From positions 682,001 to 746,000 of the forward strand of contig NZ_CP049303.1 of the NCBI RefSeq assembly GCF_019443985.1: 64,000 nt of DNA. The letters are read 5' to 3'. Positions 34,771-42,819 of this stretch are shown one piece after another. Each line of letters begins with the position of its first letter. Within the stretch, counting starts at the first letter, position 1. Made by a program: the position numbers and the translations under genes. The notes beneath the pieces are model-generated. The model did no database searches. It was not told where the DNA came from and saw nothing but the letters and a program-made list of their open reading frames with translations. Source of the DNA: Liquorilactobacillus hordei DSM 19519 (GTDB lineage: Bacteria; Bacillota; Bacilli; Lactobacillales; Lactobacillaceae).

Positions 34771-35048
34771 ATAAAAAAGTCCCCGCAACTTAATGCAGGG
34801 ACGTCAAAACGTGGTACCACCCAAATTTACCACGGGTGTAATAATTCCGCAGCCTCACTAACACAATAAAGAAATATTATGTTACAGACGATATCGAGTC
34901 AAAACGTGCTAGCAGCTTGCACTTTTAGCGAAAACTCTGGATTCATCTTCATCGAATTTTAGATTCTGCTCTTTCACTATTAGCAGTCGCTGATTATCTA
35001 ATCAACTCGATTACTCTTTCCTTCAACGTTCAATTATCATACTTTCTT
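34771..35048 (-). ncRNA. T-box riboswitch controlling oppA, probably methionine-specific
   Basis: On the minus strand: Stem I with AGAGTA (about 35015-35010), a helix ATCGA..TTAGAT with ATCTAA..TTCGAT, then GAAGATGAATCC holding the specifier; the T-box core GGGTGGTACCACG at about 34810-34822; and a terminator GTCCCTGC/GCGGGGAC plus T-run (34803-34771). Specifier candidates are ATG or GAT. The variable base after TGG is T, which pairs with a discriminator A; tRNA-Met has A while tRNA-Asp, -Asn and -Glu have G, so ATG (Met) is favoured. Confidence 0.85.
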
Positions 35049-35054
35049 TTTGAT

Positions 35055-35083
35055 AGTATAAATGTTACTGAATTTTAAGTCAA
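35055..35083 (-). promoter_or_regulatory. Promoter of the T-box/oppA transcript
   Basis: On the minus strand TTGACT (35083-35078), 17-base spacer, TATACT (35060-35055). The predicted start lies about 7 bases on, at the beginning of the T-box leader. Confidence 0.8.
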
Positions 35084-35291
35084 CTGTCAGTCCTAAAAAG
35101 CAGAAATTAAAATAATTACTATACATAATAGGTAAATAATTTATAATTTACTATTAATTCAATAATATTTTTAAAATAGACTATAATTAGTGAAAATACA
35201 GAATTAGATGGAGTTGGATGGTAAAATAAAGTAGCAAGATTTTTCATTGAAAAGTATTAAAAATAAAATCTTAAATTACAAGGAGATTTTT

Positions 35292-36113
35292 TTGAAGAAA
35301 GAACTGAGGAAGCTAATAGATTTACCTGAAGGCAATCTAAGTTTTAAGGATAAAACGGTTATGTATATGATGAACAATCTTGGCAATGTGGATCCGGAAT
35401 TAAGAGATACATTGATTTATAGTTTGTTCGCAAGAGGTTTTGAAGAAAAGTCGTTCACAACAAAGCAACAACAAATGATTATCACTGGTTTTATAAATAA
35501 TCTAGGATTGTTTACAGAAATTGGCAGAAAAAAGGATGATCGTGTCTTTTTGCGATCATTTAGTGCATTATTGGGTAGCATCCTACTGGACGCTGATGGA
35601 GAAACGCCGCTTTTTACCGATAAACAGCGAGAGCTTATTTTTAAAAGTGCAATTGATAATTTGAAAAAAGAAAGTGATTTTCGTGGATATGTTCCTGAAA
35701 AAGGATGGGCACATGCGATTGCCCATGGTAGCGATTTCTTAGGTTATTCAATCTCACACAAAAATTTTCATACAGCAGATATTAATTCTATTTTTGATGT
35801 AATGCGATGTATCATGAATAAGCTTACTGTGCCCTTTATTGATGAAGAAGAACAGCGGATTGCGTATGCCTTTTTTCAGGGGGTTTCATCAAAAAATATT
35901 AAAGAACAGGACTTAGTATCTTTCATTCAAAAATATGACAATGAGGTATGGGAAAAATATAGTGAAAGTAAAGATGAATTGTCAGCATTCTATCGTTTAT
36001 CTACATGGTTTCATATTATGCAGAATTGGTATTTTATGTTTTTCGAATATCAGGATATTAAGGAAATTTTGTATTTGAGAATTAAAAAGTATTTAGAAAA
36101 GATGTTTAATTAA
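35292..36113 (+). CDS. DUF2785 domain protein
   Basis: About 273 residues, helical, cytosolic. The pattern RDTLIYSLFARGFE, KGWAHAIAHGSDFLGY and FDVMRCIMNKL matches the DUF2785 family, whose function is unknown. TTG 35292 with AGGAG (35281-35285) is preferred over an upstream TTG at 35247 that has no RBS. The gap 34594-35291 is occupied by the T-box, its promoter and an AT-rich stretch with possible plus-strand promoters (GACTATAATTAG near 35180). Confidence 0.8.
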   Translation: MKKELRKLIDLPEGNLSFKDKTVMYMMNNLGNVDPELRDTLIYSLFARGFEEKSFTTKQQQMIITGFINNLGLFTEIGRKKDDRVFLRSFSALLGSILLDADGETPLFTDKQRELIFKSAIDNLKKESDFRGYVPEKGWAHAIAHGSDFLGYSISHKNFHTADINSIFDVMRCIMNKLTVPFIDEEEQRIAYAFFQGVSSKNIKEQDLVSFIQKYDNEVWEKYSESKDELSAFYRLSTWFHIMQNWYFMFFEYQDIKEILYLRIKKYLEKMFN

Positions 36114-36167
36114 GAGCAATTCTTTACTAAAATAGCTTAGTTAATTAGTTTGAAAGGAACTGTAATT

Positions 36168-36713
36168 ATGGATAAACGAAGTGTTAAAACGCAGACAAAG
36201 ACTGAAAAAGCACTATTCGAATTAATGCAGCATGATAATTTTTCGGATATTTCAATCACTAATATTGCAAATCAGGCAGGAATATCAAGGATGGCATTTT
36301 ATAGAAATTATAGCAGTAAAGAAGACATTCTAAATAAATTTATTCAAAAGGAATATGATCAGTTTATTAGTGATATTTCACAGCATAGCTTAGATAAATT
36401 AGAACAATTGTTAGAGGTTTATTTTGGCTATTTTAGAGATAATCCGCAGGTTTTATCAGCAATTGTGAACGCTGCAATTGAAGGATTAGCTTTAGAGAAA
36501 CAAAGTAAGTATTTGAATGATTTCTTTAGACTTAAGATAAGAGATGAGCAACCTTCACAGTACGAAATAGCCTATTATTCTGGGGCAATTTTTTCAAGTT
36601 TATTGTATTGGCGAAAAACAGACTACAAGCGTCCAGCTAAGAAGTTTGCAGATCAATTAGCTAAGAAAATAAGGAAGGATCTGCAAGAAAAAAATGGGGA
36701 AACGATTATTTAA
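36168..36713 (+). CDS. TetR-family regulator
   Basis: 181 residues. The HTH (DISITNIANQAGISRMAFYRNY) is typical of TetR, followed by a ligand-binding helical domain. AAAGGAAC precedes ATG 36168; the TTG at 36150 is not supported. It lies convergent to the oleate hydratase gene, whose promoter carries a perfect 28-base palindrome of the size TetR dimers bind, so it is the likely regulator, possibly sensing fatty acids. It could alternatively control only itself and the DUF2785 gene. Confidence 0.85.
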   Translation: MDKRSVKTQTKTEKALFELMQHDNFSDISITNIANQAGISRMAFYRNYSSKEDILNKFIQKEYDQFISDISQHSLDKLEQLLEVYFGYFRDNPQVLSAIVNAAIEGLALEKQSKYLNDFFRLKIRDEQPSQYEIAYYSGAIFSSLLYWRKTDYKRPAKKFADQLAKKIRKDLQEKNGETII

Positions 36714-36763
36714 GTGATGGTTACTGTACTGCAACTAAGAAGGTCAAGTAGATAGATAAGCAA

Positions 36764-36804
36764 AGAGGAGTTGGTGCAAAAGTTGATTTTGTCCCAGCTC
36801 CTCT
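36764..36804. repeat. Dispersed repeat, copy H (hairpin module only)
   Basis: AGAGGAGTTGG pairs with CCAGCTCCTCT, with GCAAAA/TTTTG inside. There is no T-run after the stem, so termination would be weak. The wording matches the terminator module of the other copies. Confidence 0.6.
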
Positions 36805-36897
36805 ATTTGTGGATAAAGATATTTCGCAATTTAAAATTCAGCGTTAATTCCAACGATTGCCGATTGTACGTGACTTTTAAACGTATTCTTGCTTAGC

Positions 36898-37098
36898 TTA
36901 AAGACCTTCACCATTAGTTTTGGTCTCACGAATGTAAACAGGATCGTTAGCAGTTATTTTGGAATCATTAGTGGAACAGCAAGTATTTGATTTTTTACAG
37001 CAGTGCTCAGTTTTTAGAAGTTTATTACTACAAAAATGTCCAACAACAGCTCCAGAAACAAAAATTAAAGAAGCTACAATTAAATTATGTTTTTTCAT
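36898..37098 (-). CDS. Small Cys-rich membrane-anchored protein, unknown
   Basis: 66 residues: a short basic start, one hydrophobic helix (IVASLIFVSGAVVGHFC), then CCKKSNTCC in a polar tail. The tail would lie outside the membrane. The cysteine cluster suggests metal or disulfide chemistry, but I recognise no family. It starts 11 bases after the oleate hydratase stop with AGGAGGAA, so it is co-transcribed with it. Confidence 0.65.
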   Translation of the reverse strand: MKKHNLIVASLIFVSGAVVGHFCSNKLLKTEHCCKKSNTCCSTNDSKITANDPVYIRETKTNGEGL

Positions 37099-37109
37099 TA
37101 TTATTCCTC

Positions 37110-38879
37110 CTAAATTAGTTTTTCTTCCTTGAGAATTTCTTCTAAATATGTTCCTTGAATTTTTTTCAAGAAAGAATCGAGACCGACTTTTTCAATTTTA
37201 TTCAACGGCAGTTCTTGAAGAGACTTTTGATCGTTTAAGTAATAAACAGAATCTAAAATTGTTCTGAGATCAAATGAAGAAGCGAATACTTCAGGGATTC
37301 CGCGATCCACATCAAGTAATTGATAGACTGCTTCCATTGCGGTTCTTACAGAATATTCAGTCGTGAAAACAGTATCTCTCGAAGTTTCAGCAAAATTACC
37401 AATGAAAGCAAGATTTTGTGAACCAGTAGGGACAACTAAGGGACGATCGCCCTCAGTTCTTGGCATAAAGTATGAGGTAATGTAAGGCATATTCACGGGA
37501 ACTGAATTAGCAGACTTAGCGATACTATCAATTTGTTCTTCCGGAACACCAATATGGTATAAGAATTCTTTACAAATCTCTTCACCACTGCAGTCGGTAA
37601 TTTTTTTGTGAACATAATTTCCAGGTTGATCAGAAAATAAGCCATACAGCCATACAATTAATTCATTTGATTTTTGTTGTTGAAAATGAGGTTGCCGACT
37701 GATAGAGATTCCTAAAAGCCAGTTTGAATCTTTGATTGAAACTGGACCGCTTGTTACAATTGAGCCACTGTGAGGATCTTTACCAGTAATTTTTTTAATA
37801 TAGGGAATAATACGGTCATCAGTGAAAGTACAAGTAGCCGAAATTACCCAGTTCGCTTTAGGAATATTTTTATAGAATTTAGAAGGACGTCCAAATTCCG
37901 TGTCTTGATCCGCTAGTTTTTCCCAGAGATCCCAGCTTGCTCCAGCCTTGTGTTCTTGTGGAGCAGGATGAGTATTATCGCCATAAGTGGTACTTTCTGT
38001 AATTGAACCATTAGTAACGAACACTAAATCATCTGGACTAAGTGAGATACTCTCTTTTTCACCATCAACAGTTAAAACAAGTTCAGTAGCAGTCTTTTTA
38101 CCATTAGAAAGGCTAACGATAATATTATCAACAGTTGTATTATATTGAAAATCAACGTTTTTATCTTTGAGGAACTTGATAAGAGGTTTGACTAAGGATT
38201 CATATTGATTGAATTTTGTGAATTTTAAAGCTGACATGTTTTGAAGAGTTCCTACATGATGAACAAAACGTAGTAAATAGCGACGCATTTCAATCGCACT
38301 AGCCCAAGGCTCAAAAGCAAACATTGTTGACCAATATAACCAGAAGTTTGATTTAAAGAATTCGCTACCAAAAACTTCATTGATTTTAACATCACCAAGT
38401 TGCTTTTCAGATGTTAGAACTAGTTTGGCAATTTCTGTAATTGCCTTACGTGAGAGGGTTAACTGTCCGTCAGTTGTAATTTGTTCACCCCGATTTTCAA
38501 TGGCACGAGTTGTCGAATAACTAGGATCTTTTTTATTCAACCAGTAAAACTCATCAAGAACAGAAGTTTCTGGGTCATCTAAAGTAGGAATTGAACGAAA
38601 TAAATCCCATAGTGTTTCAAAATGAGGTTCCATCTCCCGTCCACCACGAATGATATAGCCTCTTTGTTCATTCAAGATCCCATCCATACTTCCACCGGGT
38701 AATTCTAATTCTTCAAAGATATGAATGTTATTTCCTGGGACCTGTCCGTCACGAATCAAGAATGCAGCAGCAGCCAATCCAGCCAAACCAGAGCCGACAA
38801 TATAAGCTGATTTATTTTCAGCATTTTCTGGCTTTTGAGGATGAGCAAAAGCTTCATAGTTACCATTACTGTAATACAT
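37110..38879 (-). CDS. ohyA: Oleate hydratase (myosin-cross-reactive antigen family)
   Basis: 589 residues, the usual length. FAD-binding motif [17 protein letters not shown] starts at about residue 28; PGGSMDG and [16 protein letters not shown] are hallmark segments of the family. The enzyme adds water to the cis-9 bond of oleic and linoleic acid to give 10-hydroxy fatty acids, a detoxification step in lactobacilli. It is membrane-associated and FAD-dependent. AAGGAGGGA precedes the ATG. A strong promoter and palindromic operator lie just upstream. Confidence 0.95.
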   Translation of the reverse strand: MYYSNGNYEAFAHPQKPENAENKSAYIVGSGLAGLAAAAFLIRDGQVPGNNIHIFEELELPGGSMDGILNEQRGYIIRGGREMEPHFETLWDLFRSIPTLDDPETSVLDEFYWLNKKDPSYSTTRAIENRGEQITTDGQLTLSRKAITEIAKLVLTSEKQLGDVKINEVFGSEFFKSNFWLYWSTMFAFEPWASAIEMRRYLLRFVHHVGTLQNMSALKFTKFNQYESLVKPLIKFLKDKNVDFQYNTTVDNIIVSLSNGKKTATELVLTVDGEKESISLSPDDLVFVTNGSITESTTYGDNTHPAPQEHKAGASWDLWEKLADQDTEFGRPSKFYKNIPKANWVISATCTFTDDRIIPYIKKITGKDPHSGSIVTSGPVSIKDSNWLLGISISRQPHFQQQKSNELIVWLYGLFSDQPGNYVHKKITDCSGEEICKEFLYHIGVPEEQIDSIAKSANSVPVNMPYITSYFMPRTEGDRPLVVPTGSQNLAFIGNFAETSRDTVFTTEYSVRTAMEAVYQLLDVDRGIPEVFASSFDLRTILDSVYYLNDQKSLQELPLNKIEKVGLDSFLKKIQGTYLEEILKEEKLI

Positions 38880-38910
38880 GAAAATCCCTCCTTAAATAAA
38901 AACCTTCGTC

Positions 38911-38967
38911 AGTTTAGTTACAGATGTAACTAAACTGAGTATAGAACATGAATTATAATTTTTCAAC
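38911..38967 (-). promoter_or_regulatory. Oleate hydratase promoter with perfect 28-base TetR-type operator
   Basis: On the minus strand TTGAAA (38967-38962), 17 bases, TATACT (38944-38939). Directly downstream, CAGTTTAGTTACA, a 2-base spacer, and TGTAACTAAACTG form a perfect inverted repeat (38911-38938) covering the start site, an ideal repressor position. Confidence 0.85.
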
Positions 38968-39041
38968 GAAAAGACTGAGGTAAAAGGTTGTGGACAAGGC
39001 AAGTCATTTTGGGTGTACTAGCGTTAGTTCACTTTTATAAG

Positions 39042-39083
39042 TATGAAGAATAGATTTATTACAATATAATGAAACCGTATTCA
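39042..39083 (+). promoter_or_regulatory. Promoter and CRE-like site of the mannosylglycerate-type operon
   Basis: TATAAT at 39065-39070 with a weak -35 (TATGAA, 39042-39047). ATGAAACCGTATTCA (39069-39083) fits the CRE pattern WTGNAANCGNWNNCW fully and covers the start site, so CcpA repression is plausible. Confidence 0.6.
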
Positions 39084-39100
39084 AAAGGAGTCGATATTCA

Positions 39101-40990
39101 ATGCCAGAAAAGAAGAATTTGGACGCAAAGGATCAAGAAATTTTGAGCCTGATTTTAAAACAAGTAACAATCCATTATCAGAATATATCTGAGAGTACTG
39201 GGTATTCTAGAAAAACAATTGCTAATCATTTAAATCACATTGAAGAATTTCTGGATGAATATAACGTCGAATTAATCAGAAAAAGGGGGAATGGCATACA
39301 AATAAAAGGTGATGTGAAGCAATTGGGGATGCTTAAGAAAATGTATTTTGAAGACGATGAAGTTACATTATCATTGTTGTCAAAATTGACATTTTCCAAT
39401 CATCCATTGAAGATTCAAGAATTGGCTGATTCTTTTTTTGTAAGTCGAGCTCTAATTGAATCAAAAATTCAAAAGGTTAAACCGACACTTGATAGGTATG
39501 GAATTACAATTAAGACTCAAGGACATGAAGGTTTAATTGTTGATGGAACTTCCAAGCAAAAAAGAAAATTCGCGGCTGATTTATTATATAAGTTTTGGAA
39601 TACACAAAGTGATGAAGTAATTGTCAATGAAGAAATACTGGCTAATATTATTGATAAGAATTTGTTAGAAAAAATAATCAAGATTACTGCAGACTTTATA
39701 ACAAGTTCAAAATTGAATTTCACGGATTATGAAAAAGAGTCATTAATAATTCATCTTGCTATATCTTTATCTAGAATTAGTGAAAAAAGTGAATTCAAAA
39801 AGTTTAAGGCGACTGGGGTTCTTAATAAAGAAACGCTTTACTTAGTTAAAAAACTAGAAGAGGAATTCAAAATAAAAATTCCAGAAGCTGAGAAGAATTA
39901 CTTGGATATCCATATTCGTTCAGTGAAAGCAGGAATGAATGAAGAAGTTGACACTAACTATAATTCTGAATTATCTGAATTTCTAGAGCAAAATATCGAT
40001 GAATATGATACCAATCTTTTGAATGGATTAACGCTACATCTGACACCTGCAATTAAAAGAATTAATTTAGGGTTGAGTATTAGAAATCCCTTGAAAGACG
40101 AGATAAAACAAAATTTTGTTAGAGCTTACGAGGAGGCTCTAAAGTTAAGCAATCTAATTCACAGAAAATATACCGTTAGCTTTGATGATGATGAGGTTTC
40201 ATATATTGCATTACATTTTCAGGCGTATTTTGAGAGAGAAAAGACAACTTTTAGTGTTTATCTTGTTTGTAGTTCAGGGCTAGGCACGGCACAATTGCTT
40301 AAACAACGGTTGTTACAAAATTTTTCGAATCAATTAGAAGTTTTAAGAGTGTTGTCAAATAATGAATATCAGAATTTGAGCACAGATGAAATAAGAAAAG
40401 CCGATTTAGTCATTGCAACCATTAATACGGTAGAACGAGATGTACCGCTGATTGTTGTAACACCGTTTTTAGATATTAGTGCGGTTGGAGAAATAAAAGC
40501 AAGTTTAAGAAAAGTAGCATATAGAAATAAAAAATTTGGAATGCGAAATTTAATCACATTAGACAACATTATTATAAAAAATGAACGTGTTACTTTTGAA
40601 GATGCTGTTACAGAGATAAGTAAAATTGCTGAGAAGAAAAAAATTTCAAATATAGGTTTAAAAAAGGCTATTTTAGAACGAGAAAAAATATCGTCGACTT
40701 TTTATGATGAAGTAGGTTTACCACATGCTACAAAGGAAAATGTTAAGCAATCAGCTGTTTTTGTTTTTATTTCTGAAAAGGGCATTTATAAAGGGTATGA
40801 AAAAGTAAATATTTTATTTTTCTTACTTTTGACAGATGATGCTAAACCTTTTATCAATGAATTTTATGAATCATTGAATGAGATAGTTATGAACAAAAAG
40901 AAAATCAAAAAAATTATTAAGGCTACGACAAAAGCGGAAGTTATACATGAATTGGAATCAAGAGAAAAAGAGGGTAGTGAGAATGAGTGA
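39101..40990 (+). CDS. PRD-containing transcriptional activator with EIIB- and EIIA-like domains
   Basis: 629 residues, the MtlR/ManR architecture: two N-terminal HTH parts (YSRKTIANHLNHIE; LKIQELADSFFVSRALIESK), two PRDs (about 185-385) with conserved histidines, an EIIB-like domain (VCSSGLGTAQLL, about 385) and a C-terminal EIIA domain (GLPHATKE, His about 540). PTS phosphorylation of PRD and EIIA histidines sets activity. It starts the operon and overlaps the following EIIA gene by 8 bases, so it most likely activates this operon. No antiterminator-type RNA hairpin was seen. Confidence 0.9.
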   Translation: MPEKKNLDAKDQEILSLILKQVTIHYQNISESTGYSRKTIANHLNHIEEFLDEYNVELIRKRGNGIQIKGDVKQLGMLKKMYFEDDEVTLSLLSKLTFSNHPLKIQELADSFFVSRALIESKIQKVKPTLDRYGITIKTQGHEGLIVDGTSKQKRKFAADLLYKFWNTQSDEVIVNEEILANIIDKNLLEKIIKITADFITSSKLNFTDYEKESLIIHLAISLSRISEKSEFKKFKATGVLNKETLYLVKKLEEEFKIKIPEAEKNYLDIHIRSVKAGMNEEVDTNYNSELSEFLEQNIDEYDTNLLNGLTLHLTPAIKRINLGLSIRNPLKDEIKQNFVRAYEEALKLSNLIHRKYTVSFDDDEVSYIALHFQAYFEREKTTFSVYLVCSSGLGTAQLLKQRLLQNFSNQLEVLRVLSNNEYQNLSTDEIRKADLVIATINTVERDVPLIVVTPFLDISAVGEIKASLRKVAYRNKKFGMRNLITLDNIIIKNERVTFEDAVTEISKIAEKKKISNIGLKKAILEREKISSTFYDEVGLPHATKENVKQSAVFVFISEKGIYKGYEKVNILFFLLLTDDAKPFINEFYESLNEIVMNKKKIKKIIKATTKAEVIHELESREKEGSENE

Positions 40991-41453
40991 TAATATAAGT
41001 GAATTTATTTCCGAGAAAAATATTGTTCTAGATCTAAATGCTTTAAATCAAATAGATGCGATTAAAAAACTGGCAATTCTTTTGAAGGAAAATGGATATA
41101 TTGATGATGCTTTGGCATTTCAGAGCGATGTTCTAGAAAGGGAAAAAGCTTCAACAACAGGAATTGGTAATGAATTGGCCATTCCTCATGGTAAGAGTAA
41201 ACATGTTATTAGAACGACAATGATGTTTGCCAGAAATGAAGAAGGAATTGAGTGGAATTCATTAGATGGTTCCAAAGTAAAGAATATTTTTTTAATGGCT
41301 GTTTCATCAGAAGATAAAGGTAATGAACATCTAAAAATGTTAGCAACGTTATCAGGTGAATTAATGGATGATGATTTTGTGGAAGCAATAAAGAAAGCCG
41401 ATTCAAGAGAAAAAATATTAAAAATATTACAAAAAAGGGGAAATGAAAGATGA
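40983..41453 (+). CDS. PTS EIIA, fructose/mannitol family
   Basis: 156 residues. Phosphorylated His in ELAIPHGKSKHV; the rest fits the PTS_EIIA type 2 fold. ATG 40983 overlaps the end of the regulator gene. It passes phosphate from HPr to the separate EIIB protein encoded next. The three PTS components are separate polypeptides here, unlike the fused MngA of E. coli. Confidence 0.9.
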   Translation: MSDNISEFISEKNIVLDLNALNQIDAIKKLAILLKENGYIDDALAFQSDVLEREKASTTGIGNELAIPHGKSKHVIRTTMMFARNEEGIEWNSLDGSKVKNIFLMAVSSEDKGNEHLKMLATLSGELMDDDFVEAIKKADSREKILKILQKRGNER

Positions 41454-41764
41454 AAATAGTTGGAATAACAGCATGTATAGCAGGAATTGCACACACATAT
41501 ATGGCGGCAGCTAATTTAAAGAAGTTTGCTAAAAAAGAAAATTATGAAATTAAGATTGAGACACAAGGGGCAATGGGAATTGAGAATGAATTGACGCAAG
41601 CCGAAATTGATGAAGCAGATGTAGTTATTTTTGCGGTAGACACAACTGTACAAAATGAAGACAGATTTGTTGGGAAAAAGATTTTAGAAGTTGGGACTTC
41701 AAAGGTTGTTAAAGATGGGAAGTCAACTATAGAAGATGCTATTAAGTTAGCGAGAGGAGAATGA
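41450..41764 (+). CDS. PTS EIIB, fructose family
   Basis: 104 residues. Active Cys in ITACIAGIAHTYMAA; most fructose EIIBs read CPTGIAHT, so the Pro-Thr pair is replaced by Ile-Ala, a variation I associate with mannosylglycerate-type or uncharacterised members. ATG overlaps the EIIA stop (ATGA), and its own stop overlaps the EIIC start. Confidence 0.9.
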   Translation: MKIVGITACIAGIAHTYMAAANLKKFAKKENYEIKIETQGAMGIENELTQAEIDEADVVIFAVDTTVQNEDRFVGKKILEVGTSKVVKDGKSTIEDAIKLARGE

Positions 41765-42804
41765 AGATGGGTGGATTTAAAGGAGAAATGAAAAAACTAG
41801 CAGCATATTTTCAAACTGGTGTTTCGTACATGATTCCATTAGTTACTGCTGCAGGTTTATTGACTTCAATTGCAGTTATTTTCGGTGGAAATGGTGTTTG
41901 GAATGAAACATCAACTATTTGGGGAAATATTAGATTACTTGGCCAAACCGGATTAACCTTTATCGTTCCAATGATTGCTGCATATATTGCTTTTGCAATT
42001 GCAGATCGTCCAGGATTGGCCCCAGCTTTCATAGTTGGATTGATTGCCTCAAAGATGGGAACGGGATTTTTAGGAGGGATGTTAGTAGGTATTTTAGTTG
42101 GCTATAGTGCTAAATGGTTGAAAAAAATTCCAATGCCAGCAAATTTACAGTCTGTAAAATCACTGATCATTATTCCATTTTTAGCAACTCTTATAATTGG
42201 TCTCTTGTTGATATATGTGATTGGTACGCCTATTCAGGGAATGACAACATTCTTAACTGCTTGGCTTAAGGGAATGAGTGGAGCAAATGCAGTATTAATG
42301 GCAGGAATTCTAGGTGCGATGATGGCTGTTGATATGGGTGGCCCTATCAACAAAATTGCTTATGCTTTTGGAATGGCTGCGTTCACTTCTGGAGGATATC
42401 AAGCAAGTACAGCAATGTTAATGGCGATTGGAATACCACCTCTTGGAATGTTTGTTGCTACATTATTGGGCGGCAAGAAACTTTATTCTGAGCAAGAAAT
42501 TGAAAGTGGAAGATCTGCGCTAGTAATGGGAATTGTTGGTATTACAGAGGGAACAATTCCTTTTGCAGTTGCTGATCCTATTAGAGTTATTCCAAGTATC
42601 ATTGTGGGAACTTCATTAGGATGTGCAATTAATGGCTTCTTTGGAACATATCAAAAGACTGCACTTTCAACAGTTATGGCAATTCCATTTTCTTCTAATT
42701 GGATACTTTATACTATCGCCATTTTGATTGGTGTTTTCACCGTTGCTATTTTGACCAATTTATTGAAAAAATTTACAAAAACAAATGCTGAAGTAGAAGA
42801 ATAA
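41761..42804 (+). CDS. PTS EIIC membrane permease, fructose family
   Basis: 347 residues with about nine hydrophobic segments. VDMGGPINKIAYAFGMAAF and GITEGTIPFAVADP are signature EIIC-Fru motifs. It imports and, with EIIB, phosphorylates the sugar at the membrane. The ATG overlaps the EIIB stop by four bases; a second ATG at 41767 is possible. Confidence 0.9.
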   Translation: MKMGGFKGEMKKLAAYFQTGVSYMIPLVTAAGLLTSIAVIFGGNGVWNETSTIWGNIRLLGQTGLTFIVPMIAAYIAFAIADRPGLAPAFIVGLIASKMGTGFLGGMLVGILVGYSAKWLKKIPMPANLQSVKSLIIIPFLATLIIGLLLIYVIGTPIQGMTTFLTAWLKGMSGANAVLMAGILGAMMAVDMGGPINKIAYAFGMAAFTSGGYQASTAMLMAIGIPPLGMFVATLLGGKKLYSEQEIESGRSALVMGIVGITEGTIPFAVADPIRVIPSIIVGTSLGCAINGFFGTYQKTALSTVMAIPFSSNWILYTIAILIGVFTVAILTNLLKKFTKTNAEVEE

Positions 42805-42819
42805 TAAGGAGGCAAGCAA

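Noticed and set aside
36764..36804. Strong hairpin read as a terminator
   Set aside because: No T-run follows the stem, so it is kept as a repeat copy only.
41186..41496. Two overlapping minus-strand open frames opposite the EIIA/EIIB genes
   Set aside because: Antisense shadows of well-supported PTS genes; no RBS or family similarity.
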